A stretch of 64,000 nucleotides of DNA, taken from Chrysemys picta bellii (lineage: Eukaryota; Chordata; Testudines; Emydidae). Under the pieces are notes generated by a model. That model saw only the letters and a program-made list of their open reading frames with translations, had not been told where the DNA came from and ran no database searches. Every line of letters starts with the position of its first letter. Position 1 is the stretch's first letter. The stretch is from the NCBI RefSeq assembly GCF_011386835.1, contig NC_088800.1, positions 56,139,439 through 56,203,438 on the forward strand. Reading direction: 5' to 3'. Below, piece by piece: positions 45,949 to 58,140 of the stretch. A program made the position numbers and the translations under genes.

Positions 45949-46687
45949 TGTGACAGAGTTCACTCACTGTGGTGGTGCCTCCTCCTGGCCACCCTAGGGA
46001 TTAGCTTCACCAATTGGTGCGCCTTTTCCGGTGGTATCTCTCCTGTTGTCTCTGACTGCAGGCCTGCTTCATTGCAGGAACCGCAGCCTCCTTTTCATGA
46101 CTTGGCCCTCGGGCCGGGTCACCATCAATGTTGCCCGCTTCCGGGGGATAGGTAGCACTGTCCAAAAGTTAGGCCACTTCCCCAGTGGCAAATGGGGGGG
46201 ACCCAGGCCCACACACTACTCCAGGTCCCAACCCAGGGACCTTGTAGATAGCAGCTTCCTGCTGTGCCTCTTTAACTTCTGGCAATGCTGCTACAATTCC
46301 TTGGGCCACTTCTGCACAGCTTTAGCACCTTCTTCACCCTGACCTCAGGGCGTTCAGCTGCTCAGTCCCAGCAGCCAGCCAGCAGCTCCCTCTTGCTCCC
46401 CCAGTCTTTGCCAGCAGCTGTCCTGTTCAAGGCACTACTGTTCCCTCAGCCTGCTAAGGACACAGTCCTCACTCCCTATGCTCCCAGCAGCCACTGACTC
46501 TGGCCCTGCAGCTCCTTCTATGTGAGCCTGCTGGGCTCTGATGGGCTGCTCCTTGCAGCTTCTCTCCAATTGCCTGCTTCCTTAGTGGCTGCTCTAGGCT
46601 GCTTGGAGGGCTCCCCTCTGCTACTCCATGCTGGGGCAGGACATGGATAATCCCTTCCACCCCATGGGGGGTGGACACCCCATCATA
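45949..46687 (-). mobile_element. LTR (minus strand)
   Basis: Plus-strand edges are about TGTGACAGAG and CATCATA. Shared family blocks: CCACTTCCCCAGTGGCAAATGG, CCCAACCCAGGGACCTT, CAGCTCCTTCTATGTGAGCC. No clear target duplication was found, so the left edge is uncertain. Confidence 0.68.
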
Positions 46688-46978
46688 CTGCATCACCCAA
46701 AATGGAGAACATTCAATTCAAGATGGCAGCCATGACCCTAGGCTCCACGCTGTGTGCTGTTTGCTGCCAGGAGACTCCCACTAGGCTCTTAGAAACGCCC
46801 GGACCCACCAGTAGGACAAAACTGCAACCAGGCTCTACTGTTGCTCAGCAGAGTAGAATTGCTGGAGATGAGGAAGCACAGAGATGGCCGAGTCTCCTTT
46901 ATGACTCTTGGCTCTCACTCACTCCTTGTCTTCTTGCTGGGCTAAAGGGTCTGCATGGGCCGCAGCATGAAGCTAGTA

Positions 46979-48064
46979 TAGGGTTACCATATTTCAACAA
47001 TCAAAAAAGAGGACGGGAGGAGCCCCACCCTAGCCCCGCCCCTGTCCTAGCCCCGCCCCCGTCCTGTCCTAGCCCCGCCCCTGCCACTCCCTCCCACTTC
47101 CTGCCCCCTCAGAACCCCCAACCCTCCCCCCCACTCCTTGTCCCCTGACTGCCCCCCAGGACTCCACCCCCTCCCTAAGCCTCCCTGCCTCTTGTCCCCT
47201 GACAGCCCCCCCCCCCCGAACTCCTGACCCATCTAAACCCCTCTGCTCCCTGTCCCCTGACTGCCCCCTCCTGGGACCCCTGCTCCTAACTGCCCTCCAG
47301 AACCCCACCCCCTATCTAAGACTCCCTGTTCCTTGTCCCCTAACTGCCCCCTCCTAAGACCCCCCCAACTGTCCCCCAGGACCCTACCTCCTACCTGTAC
47401 CCTGACTGCCCAAAACCTTATCCACCCTCCCCCAGAAAGCCCGCCCCGAACTCCCGACCCCCCCCCCCCCGCTCCTTGTCCCCTGACTGCCCCCTCCTGG
47501 GACCCGTGCTCCTAACTGCCCTCCAGAACCCCACCCCCTACCTAAGCCTCCCTGTTTCTTGTCCCCTAACTGCCCCCTCCTGAGACCCCCCCACCTGTAC
47601 CCTGACTGCCCAAAACCTTACACCCCCAACCCCCAGACAGCCCCCCCCCGAACTCCCTGACCCATCCAACCCTCCCCCCTGCTCCCTGTCTCTTGATTAC
47701 CCCCTCCCCCAGAACCTCCCTGCCGCTTCTCTGACCCCCAGCCCCCTTACTGTGCTGCAGAGCCGCGTGCTCGACAGCGGGGGAGGGCAGCAGGGTCGGA
47801 ACTCCAGGCGAACGGACAGCGATCTGTGAGTGCAGGGAGGGAGAGGAGGGGGGGTGTCAAGTTTCAGGAGGGAGGAGGGGGAAGTGCAAGCAGGGCTCTG
47901 GCTTTGGCTGTTGGAGCACCGGCTGCTTTGTAAGCCGGGCGCACGCTCTGCATGGGGGCGGGGGAGGAGGGGAAGTCCGGACATTGACAAATTCCCCCCG
48001 GACGCTATTTTTAACCCGAAAAAGCCGGACATGTCCGGGGGAATCCGGACGAATGGTAACCCTA
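46979..48064 (+). mobile_element. Long non-autonomous hAT element (TAGGGTTACCAT ends), copy A
   Basis: The ends TAGGGTTACCAT and ATGGTAACCCTA are inverted, with a perfect 8-bp duplication AGCTAGTA at 46971-46978 and 48065-48072. The interior is C-rich and made of imperfect repeats around CCCTGACTGCCCCC. No transposase. The right end (GTCCGGGGGAATCCGGACG) also forms a local hairpin. Confidence 0.94.
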
Positions 48065-49391
48065 AGCTAGTAGCCAGGAGCTCCTGGGTTTGGATCCTGG
48101 CACTTGATGCTTTCTTGCTTAGGACAACATTGTCAAAAGTAGCCACTAATTTCCAGCTCCTTATTTTTGTGGACACCCAACTCTGCACAGCCATGGCCTG
48201 GCCCTGAATCACTTAGCCAGGGGAATTTTGTCACTGATTTAATGGGAATCGGATCAAGATGCTAGGGCCTGGTTTCCAGAGGTGCTGAGCACCCATGACT
48301 TAATTTGATATACATGGGAGAGATTGGGGGTGCACCTCCTCGGACTATCAGGCCTGTGGTGGCTTAGGTTGGGCAGCCCTGAAATTAGTGGTCACTTTTG
48401 GTCTTCACCTCTGTGTCACACTTTCTGCGCCCATAAAATGGGGAGAATCATGTTGTGCAGAAAAGTCCTAATGGCTGCCATCAAAAAAGTCTTTGATCCA
48501 GAGGCAGTCATTAAAGCCAACGGGTCTGCCAGGCACTCTTTCAGACTCAATGGAAGGAGCAATTTAAGAAAGGCAGCTGCGGACAAGGGCAACTGCCCAA
48601 AGCAATAGCCATGTGGCAGAACAGAGCTAAATTGTGTGGATGGAGGGGTTTCTCGGGTAGGAGGCTGTGGGGGTCAGAGGCAGAAAGCCAGCAGAAGTAA
48701 TTGCAAGCATGAACCTGAGGGATAGCAGAGACATAGAGCTTTTTGGCCACAGACCTTCATGGAGGGACAGACTTGGGGATTTCTGGGCAAGGAAACTTCC
48801 TGCTGATTGTTTTTCCTGTGTTCAGGGAAACGAGACTTTGTGTGCATTCTTTGTAAATAAAAAAGATTGCACCAAGAACAGGCCTGAATCATCCCATCGA
48901 TACCTCCTCTGAATGGAAACAGCCCTGCAAGGCCCTGAACACTGGCCAACTGCTTGGGCTGACGGGGGCAAGGGCCTTGCTGGGATGAGCGCTTTGAAGA
49001 GATGAAGCACTATGCAAGCATGGCATGTTATTGTCACTCCCAGGCCATCTTGATCTGTGAGCCAGGGCCAGCACACGGCACATACCTGCTTGTTCTCGCC
49101 CTCAGCCCTTTCCTTAATCCTCAGCTCCTACCACTTTTGTACAATTTTTAATATTATTTACCGCAGGGCCTGACAGAGTGTGAGTGCTTTACATACACAG
49201 ACTGGATAATGTCCCTCTCTGAAGAGCTCACAGTCTGACTGTAGCTGTTACACAATCTGAGGGTGACTAGCAATAGGAGGGGCAGACTGAGCAGATAGGA
49301 GGGTTGCATGAGTGAGATCGGGCAGGCGTGTCCTTCTGGTGATTGCACTCCCCACGCTCCTCCCAGCCTGATCGCTGTAGCTTTCCGTGTG
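48065..49391. other. Unassigned DNA between two hAT copies
   Basis: No supported gene. Near 49160-49260 lies a piece of an old interspersed repeat (AGAGCTCACAGTCTGACTG), resembling 59296-59420. Confidence 0.4.
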
Positions 49392-50599
49392 TAGGGTTAC
49401 CATTCGTCCGGATTTACCCGGACATGTCCTCCTTTTTGTTCTAAAAATAGCGTCCTGGGGGAATTTGTAAAGCACTCAAAATGTCCGGGATTTCCCCCCT
49501 CCCCCGGCAGAGCAGAGCGAGCAGCTGGGAGGGCTGCAGGAAAGTCCCGGGCTGGACTCCGGAGCAGCTGTAGAGGAGCCGGATCCGCCCTGCATTCTGA
49601 GCCGGCAGCTCTCCCCTGCAGCCCGGTCCAGCAGCACTGTGCAGGGCCAGGGACCAGGTTTTGTTGTGCTGGGGAGCGCAGCCACGTGTCCGGCTCGGCT
49701 CGCACAGAGCCCAACACCCTGTTCTGAGCAGCAGGGTAAGGGGGCCAGGGGGCAGGAGAAGGGGCAGGATGGTTCTGGAGGGGGCAGTCAAGAAACGGGG
49801 GGGGGCTTTTTGGGGGGAGTGGAGAAAGTTTTGGGCAGTCAGGGTACAGGTAGGGGGTAGGGTCCTGGGGGGCAGTTGGGGGGGGTCTTAGGAGGGGGCA
49901 GTTAGGGGACAAGGAACAGGGAGTCTTAGGTAGGGGGTGGGGTTCTGGAGGGCAGTTAGGAGCAGGGGTCCCAGGAGGGGGCAGTCAGGGGACAAGGAGC
50001 GGGGGGGTGGGGGGCTGGGAGTTCTGGGGGGGAGCTGTCAGGGGGCAGGAGTGGGGAGAGAGATCGGAGCAGTCAGGGGACAGGGAGCAGAGGGGTTTAG
50101 ATGGGTTGCGAGTTCTGGGGGGGGCTGTCAGGGGGCAGGAGTGCGGAGAGGGATCGGAGCAGTCAGGGGACAGGGAGCAGAGGGGTTTAGATGGGTTGGG
50201 AGTTCTGGGGGGGGCTGTCAGGGGGCAGGAGTGCGGAGAGGGATCGGAGCAGTCAGGGGACAGGGAGCAGAGGGGTTTAGATGGGTTGGGAGTTCTGGGG
50301 GGGGCTGTCAGGGGGTGGGGAGTGGTTGGATGGGGTGTGGGAATCCCAGGGGTCTGTCTGGGGTGGGGGTGTGGATAAGGGTTGGGGCAGTCAGGGGACA
50401 AGAGGCAGGGAGGCTTAGATAGGGAGTGGAGTCCTGGGGGGCAGTTAGGGGCAGGGGTCCCAGGAGGAGGCAGTCAGGGGACAAGGAACAGGGGGAGGGT
50501 TGGGGGTTCTGGGGGGGCGGGAAGTGGGAGGGGCAGGGGCGGGGCTAGGGCAGGGCTCCTCCCGTCCTCTTTTTTGCTTGCTGAAATATGGTAACCCTA
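49392..50599 (-). mobile_element. Long non-autonomous hAT element, copy B (inverted relative to copy A)
   Basis: Same family ends (TAGGGTTACCAT / ATGGTAACCCTA), with flanks TCCGTGTG (49384-49391) and TCCATGTG (50600-50607), 7 of 8 matching. Its right end is the reverse complement of copy A's left end, including the run before CCTCTTTTTTG. A 90-bp tandem array lies inside. Confidence 0.92.
50030..50312 (-). repeat. Minisatellite, 90-bp period
   Basis: Three near-identical units and a partial one. The block ATGGGTTG(C/G)GAGTTCTG recurs at 50101, 50191 and 50281. A period of 30 codons keeps frames open, which explains the long Gly-rich open frames on both strands; they are not genes. Confidence 0.95.
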
Positions 50600-50607
50600 T
50601 CCATGTG

Positions 50608-52825
50608 TAACACACTATATTGTCAAGGGCAAATGAAATGGGTGTTCCAGGAGCACATCCCAGCGAGGATTAACCATACTAATGAGCAATTAACAACGAT
50701 TGTATTTATAAAGTCCCTGTGAGCATTTGGCATTCAAATGTAGCAAACCACCATTATACCACCTGAGAAGAGATCACAGAAACAGCTAAACAAACCACGC
50801 AGAACTTCGTGATTGAGGGAGGGCAGGGCCAGCCACCAGAGGCAAAGCAGCCTGCCTCTGATGAGGAGTGGGAAGGCAGGGCTGAAATGGATGCTGCAGG
50901 GAGAGAAATCCCAGATTGTCACAGCAAACGTTGTCAGCCACTGATCTAAGCGGCACTGTTAGAAGCTCCAAAAGACAAGTGCTGCCTGAGAGCGGATCGC
51001 ACAGGAGGCTGAAGCTCCAAAGCCAATGTAGGGAATAGGTTTCCCATTGTATACTGGTGATTGCACGGAATTTCCACCTTGAACATACACATTTGCAAGG
51101 AGTCCTGCCTCGTGCTGGGGAGATAACGGGAATGGGTGATGTCAGGCCTCCAGAGAGCTGTGGGTCCAGCTAGGAAGGGCTCACTTAGGTAACCAAAGAA
51201 CACCATCAAGCTGCATGCATTATTCTCTTTCGCCCCAATTCAGCAATGCACTTAAGCACATGCATCAGTCCATGGGAGTTAAACAAGTGCTCCTCTGACT
51301 CGAGGCCTTAGCAAACACACAATTGCTCTAGCTGCAGCTCTGTGCTCCTTTCCCCCTACCCACACCCACCTGTTGTGGCATGTCTGTGTTTAGACTGCAA
51401 GCTCTTTGGGGCAGAGTCATGACTGCTACCTGCTCTACATAGCACACAGCCCCGCGCAAATAATGAAAAGTGACAGCACTGCAGAAGGCCTACAACTCTG
51501 GGGGCCGTGGGACCCCTCAGGGACTGCTGGCCCCATGGCTGCGTTCATCGAGAGCTTTGGTGCTGGATCAGTTCCACCAGTAACCATGTTCAGGTTTTGA
51601 AAACCAAATGTTTGCACCGTGAAATGTTTGCTGGTCAGTCTCTGGGTTTTGGGGGGGAGGGTTTTAAATTTTGTCAAAAATGAAATATTTCTGGTTTTGA
51701 CAAAACGACACGTTTCACTTATGTTACTTTTGGATGAAAAAAAAAGGTTGATCAGATCTACCTCGAGGTTGCAGACCCAGCAGATTCAGTGGTGACAGCC
51801 TGAGAGCCACCCTGGTGCTACGGAGGCCTGGCTGTGGCCCCTCCCCCTCAACTTCTCAAAATCCACAGGCCATGGAGCATTTGAAGACATGCTCAGTCAT
51901 AGCTGTCCAGCCAAGTGCTTCCAACCAAGGAATGTCTCTGTGGCCAGTGGCCATTAATCAACATTTCATCAACGTGTCCAGGCAAAGATGGTTCTGGATT
52001 TAGAATCTAAACATAAGAATTTCTGCTGATCTCCCCAGCAAGCCCCAGCACTCACCCATCCCCAGATAACACTGCAGCATTCAGGGAGGCCAAGCCCATG
52101 GGCAGAGGTTGCAAGGCAGGGCCAGGAATGTCCAACATCTTCAGGAGGGATCAGGAACAGCCTGACTAGGGCTGGAGGAGGATGAAATGCTCCCCCTGGA
52201 GATGCAGAGGTGAGGACACTCAGCTGGACACACAGCGCCCCGCAAAAGGCTAAATTCAGTTGCTAAGGAATCCTCAGGGGTTCTCTAGGAACCATGCGCT
52301 AGGTTGATGGTGATGCACGTTGCTAGGCAACCTCCCAGATGACGGCCATGCCTGCAGTCACAACAGTGGATGATGGGAAGAGGAGACAAGGCTGAAGTGT
52401 CTGGGCTGATTCTGTCATCACTAAGCAGTTTTCCATACCAGTGACCAGCAGGCAGCACCTTGCAGGAGCAGCTGCAGTGGCTTTGCAGTGGCTGAGACCT
52501 TTCCTGTCCAGGAGCCCAGGGAGAAGCGCCGGTGTGGCAACTGCTTATTCTGCCTGAGATCTCCACTCCCAGCGACCCCCACGCCTGCAAGCCCAGCTGC
52601 ATCTTTGACTCCATGCTCAAACCTCCCTGCTCCAGTCCCCATTGCCCACCGTGCTCTCACTGCCCTCCCTGACGGCTTCAAAGAGAAAACCAGCAAACCA
52701 GGACGGGACCTCCAGTCCTTCCCTCCCAACCTGTTACTTTTGTTTGTTAAGATCTTTATTTGAGGGAGGCAGTCAGGGGTGACAGTGTAGTGAGTGGCAT
52801 AATTGCCAAGTTGAAAGGCTTTGGC
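50608..52825. other. Unassigned DNA
   Basis: No supported gene. About 51590-51740 is AT-rich with TTTTGACAAAA-like inverted motifs, resembling 25580-25700; it may be a decayed MITE. Confidence 0.4.
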
Positions 52826-53069
52826 TAAGGGCCTGTCTACACGTCTAATGTGGTGCACATTTTGTGTGTCTGCATTAAGTGATCCACAACAGCTACTGCA
52901 CGATTGGTTCAAGCACACCGCCTTGTTACCACAGTCAATTTACTGTTGTGGCCACACAGCACAATACTGTTTTACAAGAAGCCCTCAGCATTGTGATCAG
53001 TCTCCCCACCGTGTATTTCTCTGTTGCTGTTCCATATGCATTCTGGGATGTTTCATGCTGTGCACTGTG

Positions 53070-53482
53070 CAGTGGCAGATTAATAATTTTGCCGCCCCTA
53101 CGCCGGGAAATAATTGCCGCCCTGGCCCCGCCCCAATTCCGCCCTTTCCCCACCCCCATTCCAACCCCCTTCCCAAAGTCCCCGCCCCAACTCCGCCCCC
53201 TCCCTTCCCCTATTGTATCCTTTCCCCAAATCCCCGCCCCCGGCCCCGCCTCTTCCCCCGTGTGCAGCGTTCCCCCTCCTCCCCCTCCCTCCCTGCCCCG
53301 CGAAACAGCTGTTTCAAGGCGCAAGCGCTGGGAGGGGAGAGAAACAGGGCGCGGCAGCGCACTTGCAGAGGAGGCGGAGGTGAGCTGGAGCAGGGGGGCA
53401 GGGCACGGAGGGGAGCTTCCGCCCCTGCAAATTTGCTGCCCTAGGCCTAGGCCTTGTCGGCCTAGGCAATAATACGGCGCTG
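53070..53482. mobile_element. Non-autonomous hAT element nested in Harbinger 2
   Basis: It begins CAGTGGCAGAT and ends ATACGGCGCTG, inverted with mismatches. Flanks are a perfect 8-bp duplication GCACTGTG (53062-53069 and 53483-53490). The interior is GC-rich and non-coding. Confidence 0.93.
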
Positions 53483-53842
53483 GCACTGTGGGATTCTTAA
53501 GGGAAGGCGATGGAATCATGGGACTTGGGAGGGGGGAGACACAAACTAAATAATTCCCATGATTCCTCTTGTTTCATCTCATTACCCTTCTTGTTTCTGT
53601 GATCCAGAGCCATTTTACAGGCACTGTCAGGCAGCATGTATGATCACTGCTGACCTCCAGTCATGAACACAGAGACTATTGGTAGAGTAGTTGAAGTCAC
53701 TCCATGGCTATCCAAACAGGGTGATAAGGGCACCAGAAGAGGAGGAGACTGAAAACTACCAGACTCTTCTCCTACATATTCTCCTGAAGCAGATTCACTC
53801 ATCAGCGTGTTGCTTTGAGGCTTGGCCAGCTACTACTGACTG

Positions 53843-54790
53843 ATGGGGCAGGATAGGGCTGCAAACCTGGGACAACCAGAACTGGGGGCAGAAATTCAGG
53901 ATGTCAAAAGCCACTTTCTTAGAACTCTCTGCAGAGCTTGTCTAAGAGCTGCACTGGTGAAGCACCACATGCGAGCTCTCCTTCGCATGGAGAAGCACAT
54001 GGCCATCACCACTGAAAGATCACCCCCCTCCCTCGTCTCCCCAACTGCAGCCTGTTAGTTGCTGACCAGTTTGGTGTTGATCAACAGTTGGGCTGTTGTA
54101 CTGTCGTAACAGAGGTCTGTGCCACTATCAAGAAGGTGCTGTCTGTCCCCTTGGGACATAAAACTAGGCTCTGTGCAGGCAGCTATTAAGGGTCTTACAT
54201 GGTTGGGGTTCCCTAAGTGCATAGGGGCCACGATGGGACCTACATGTCTATTCTTTGCCCCCCACATCAAGCCTCAGTGTTCAGCAGCTCCATGATGATG
54301 CAAAGCCTGATTGATCACTGAGGAAGACTCACCAGTATTAATGTGGGGTGGTCTAGAAAGGTCCATGATGCCAGGATCTTTAAATGTCTGCACTTTCTAT
54401 GCAGTGACAAATGGTACTTTTGCACCCAGGGTCTACATGGACATTAGTGGCATCGCCTTCCCTCCTGTCATTCTGCTCCCCTGGCTTAGGAAGCTTTTCA
54501 CTGGACAACTGGAAAGGAGAAAGGAACTGTTCACTTGCACCCTGAGGAGGTGCAGAATGACTGGGTAATGGGCCTTTGGAAGACTGGGTCCTGATGTCAA
54601 GGCTGGATTCTGATGAAGACCATCGCACAGCCTTTGTGAGAGCAATATGAAAACACATATTGCTGGTATATGGATGGGTGCAGGAAGGGGGCATACTTGG
54701 TGAGCATTTTGAACAGCCAGAGCAGAGGCCTTTATTGACCGATGCAGCCACTTAGGGCACATAGTGCGGGATGCATCGTGCTCCTACTTG
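53843..54790 (+). pseudogene. Harbinger transposase, heavily decayed
   Basis: The frame at 53843-54058 encodes LGAEIQDVKSHFLRTLCRAC and the helical N-terminal part. The catalytic region follows in pieces: LGFPKCIGATMGPTC near 54200 corresponds to GFPNCGGAIDGTH, with the first catalytic Asp replaced. FPPVILLPWLRKLFTGQLER near 54460 is the region of the second Asp, with the GDPAYP motif deleted. LRRCRMTG near 54540 precedes the lost Glu. Many stops. Because key residues are gone, it cannot be active. Confidence 0.82.
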
Positions 54791-54839
54791 GCGTTCTAGG
54801 GCCCATTTGTGAGAAAAGTTACGTCTTTGTTTAAGGCAT

Positions 54840-55664
54840 TGTCATAAACATACAGCTAAGGGTAGCATAAAATCCCTCCTTACCTGTAAAGGGTTAAGAA
54901 GCTCAGATAACCTGGTTGGCACCTGACCAGAAGGACCAATGGGGAAGGAAGATACTTTCAAACCGGGGGGTGGGGGAGGGGGGAAGGCTTTGTTTTGTGC
55001 TGTGTGGGTGTTCTCTCCAGAGACAAAGGGAGAGACTAAGCAAGTAATCCGGCTCCCACTGAAATGATACATCTAATATTACAGAAAAAGTAAGTAATAG
55101 CAAGGAAATGTGTTAGAGTATCTTTTGTTTTAGCTTGTGAATTTTCCCAATGCTAAGAGGAAGGTTTATTCCTGTTGTTTTTTGTTGTTGTTGTTGTTTT
55201 TTGGTAACTTTAAAGTTTTGCCTAGAGGGGAAATCCTCTGTGTTTTGAATCTTTTGTTACCCTGTAAAGTTATCTTCCATCCTGATTTTACAGAGGTGAT
55301 CCTTTTATCTTTAAATAAATTCTTCTTTTAAGAACCTGATTGCTTTTTCATTGTTCTTAAGATCCAAGGGTTTGAGTCTGTGTTCACTTGTACCAATTGG
55401 TGAGGATATTATTCTCAAGCCTTCCCCAGGAAAGGGGGTGTAGGCCTTGGGGGAATATTTTGGGGGAATAGGACTCCAAATGGTCCTTTCCCTGATTCTT
55501 TGTCTAAATCACTTGGTGGTGGCAGCATACTGTTCCAGAACAAGGTGGAATTTGTGTCTTGGAAAAGTTTTTAACCTAAGCTGGTAAAAATAAGCTTAGG
55601 GGGTCTTTCATGCAGGTCCCCACATCTGTACCCCAGAGTTCAGATTGGGGAAGGAACCCTGACA
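54840..55664 (+). mobile_element. Solo LTR nested in Harbinger 2
   Basis: It starts TGTCATAAACATACAGC and ends GGAACCCTGACA. Flanks are GGCAT (54835-54839) and GGTAT (55665-55669), a 5-bp duplication with one mismatch. A poly(A) signal AAATAAATTC lies near 55313. It is related to the LTR at 7528 by several blocks. Confidence 0.9.
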
Positions 55665-56101
55665 GGTATTTATTAACATCAGAGCACATTACCTCTTTGT
55701 AATGCACTGCATGTGTGGTTTGTAGTGTGGTGTTTTTACCACAGTGCTTGTTTTGATACTATTATTGTGCCTGGGTGGCTGTTATGACCCGGGTGCTTTG
55801 CAATAGAAAGGAGGGTCCAAGCTCCAGTCCCACGAATGCCACCACATTTTCAAATTACTTTTGTAAACACCACATCATAATACACCGAGGTGAACTTTGT
55901 TAGCATTTTAGAGTTGTACTGAGCGGTCATACTGCAGTGCAAATTTAGCAGGCCATGTGCTCCAGCAATGTGGTCTGCCTTTCCATAATCCAATGTTCTT
56001 TTCTCGCCTCTTCCTTATGCTGCTGATACAGTAAAATAAAGAACTTTTGTAAAAGTCAGATTTCAATATACGTGTGTTAACTTCAAACAGTCTCCTTCCC
56101 C

Positions 56102-56887
56102 TAGGGTTACCATACGTCCGGTTTTTCCCGGACATGTCCGGCTTTTTGGTAATCAAACCCCCATCCGGGGGGGAATTGCCAAAAAGCCGAACATGTCTGG
56201 GAAAAATACCGCAGGCCGGGCACTTCCCCTCCCACGGCTGCTGTGCTCCCTACCTTGACTCTTCTGCTCTGTTGAAAGCCGAGCTGCCCGAGCGCTACCG
56301 GCTTAGGGCAGCCCCCATGCTTCCGGACCCTGAGCCGCCGGCCGGGCAGTTCCCCTCCCGGGCTCCAGGGGCACAGGGTCCAGAGGCATGGGGGCTGCCC
56401 GAAGCTGGTAGTGCTCGGGCAGCTCGGCGCTTACAGAGCCCAGGAGTTCAGGGAGCACAGCAGCCGCCGGAGCCTGGGAGGGGAAGTGCCCGGCCGGGGG
56501 CGCAGGGTCCGGAGGCATGGGGGCTGCCCGAAGCCCGAGTACTACCGGCTTCACGGTTTGCCGGGCAGCCTCCAGACCCTGCGCCCCCGGCTGGGCGCTT
56601 CCCCTCCCAGGCTCCAGCTGTGCTGGGGAAGCGCTGGCTGGGGGTGCAGGGTCTGGGGGCTGCCCGTCAAACCATGAAGCCGGTAGCGCTCGGGCAGCCC
56701 TTTTCACGTGGCTGGGAGGGAGGAGGGGGAAAGCGGGGTGCTCAGGGGAGGGGGCGGAGTTAGGGCGGGGACTTTGGGGAAGGGGCAGGGAAGCGGCAGA
56801 GTTGGGGCGGGGCCAGGATGGTGAAGGGGCGGGGCCAGGGCCCCGTGGAGTGTCCTCTTTTTTTATTTTTTAAATATGGTAACCCTA
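56102..56887 (+). mobile_element. Non-autonomous hAT element (TAGGGTTACCAT ends), copy C
   Basis: Same family as 46979 and 49392, with a perfect 8-bp duplication CCTTCCCC at 56094-56101 and 56888-56895. The interior is CpG-rich with alternating inverted and direct copies of a CTACCGGCTT...GGGCAGCCCCCATGC unit. Confidence 0.95.
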
Positions 56888-57599
56888 CCTTCCCCAGGAA
56901 GCCACATGGCGCCATTGCTCTTGGGGTGGGTGGGAGTTTGACCAGGTGGAGGGTGAATTACACCCCCAGGTAGGTTGGGATGGGGGCAGCACACAGCAAA
57001 GCTACACGGTGATACTGGGTTTTCATATTGCTATTTAAATGAGGGGAGAGTTTGTGCAGTCTCTGGTGCAGCCCTTGCATTGAGCACAGGGGTGAGGTTC
57101 CAAAGCCAACGAGCTGGAGAAAAGTTAGACCAACATGGTGAAATTCTTATGGCAGCCGGTCATGTGTAAACACTTCTGATCCCTCCTGTTATGGTGTATT
57201 TTGATAAATTATTTCTTACAGGAATTGGTGCCATCCACAGTAGGGTCGGGACCTCTGTGACTCTGGCTCAGGGTTAAATGGTCTCACATGGTCGCCCACA
57301 TCTGGGATGAGTCAGGCTGTGTCCACAACAAACTCTGGTACAGATGCAGCCAAGCTCCACAGCAGACCGTGGTACCACTCTGTAGTCACTTTGTACTTCA
57401 TATGTCTATGGCCCAGCCAGAGCTCCTTTGTTAGCTCTTTACTGCCAACCTACCATGTGATCCAGCCCATCAGGTGGTGGTTACTCACACTGCCTTCCCT
57501 GCATGCCAGCCTCAGTTGATTGCTGGCCACCCAGGTTCTGGAGGGCCCCGTTTAGCAAGGGGTACGTCTCTTTCAGGCAGACTATGTCTGCCCCTATGA

Positions 57600-58136
57600 G
57601 GAAGTCAGTCTCTCAGAAATGCTTCATGGGCCGCCAGACCCCATGACACAGCACAGACTTGGGCCCAAGCTGAATGCTCTGCGGACAAATTCTTATGGAA
57701 GTACTCCTGCCTCTGCTTCGAGGCCAGGGGGAGCTCAGTGATCATTACATCTCCCTCATGCAGGGTGGCAAGGATGCCCATGATGCTAGCCAATCACCTT
57801 CTTGCCCCAGAAGTTGAACTTCTGCTCCTCAAAATATTTACGAAGGGTTAGAGCTGCCTCCCAGAGGAGTGCTGCCACCCCAAGTTGGGCCCTGTAGTGC
57901 TGGTCAATGGTTAACATGTGGCTGCAGAAGGGGTAGCTGGTCTCCCTGGAGAAGATGTCAGCCAAGAGCCCGACCTCCTGGGGGAACACAGCCTCCAGCC
58001 CCTCAAGGGTGGCATCCGCAGCAGCCGCCTGTGACACCTGGGCAACCCATGCCCCACAGGGGAGAAGGGAGGCTGCCTGGATGCAGCCATCTTGCAAGGC
58101 ACACAACACAGCTCTCTCTAGCATCACATACACCAC
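57600..58136 (-). pseudogene. Unrecognised coding-like remnant in Harbinger 2
   Basis: The minus-strand frame 58136-57786 is open for 116 codons and ends at a stop at 57786-57788. Its composition looks protein-like: an N-terminal hydrophobic/amphipathic part (ERAVLCALQDGCIQAASLL), then QEVGLLADIFSRETSYPFC, and a helical end (LWEAALTLRKYFEEQKFNFW). Beyond the stop, similar sequence continues with many stops (RRAFSLGPSLCC). Its position, converging on the transposase, is where the accessory gene of a Harbinger element should be. I do not see a Myb/SANT motif, so the identity is unknown. Confidence 0.45.
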
Positions 58137-58140
58137 ACAG

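Larger units (their letters stand above)
52829..58140. mobile_element. Second, older PIF/Harbinger element with three nested insertions
   Basis: The left end follows TAA (52826-52828) and reads GGGCCTGTCTACACGTCTAA, like the first Harbinger. A decayed Harbinger transposase follows on the plus strand. I did not find a matching right end, so the limit near 58140 is a guess from the last possible coding sequence. Removing the insertions at 53070, 54840 and 56102 gives a body of about 3.3 kb. Confidence 0.68.

Noticed and set aside
49937..50422. 161-codon Gly-rich open frame and its antisense partner
   Set aside because: Produced by a 90-bp (30-codon) tandem repeat in a hAT element; open on both strands with low-complexity composition.
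52821..53519. Three overlapping open frames of about 195-207 codons
   Set aside because: They span a Harbinger-hAT junction on both strands; low-complexity Pro-rich translation with no domain.
56074..56763. 229-codon Pro/Ala-rich open frame
   Set aside because: Begins outside and runs into the CpG-rich interior of hAT copy C; repeats and composition explain it.
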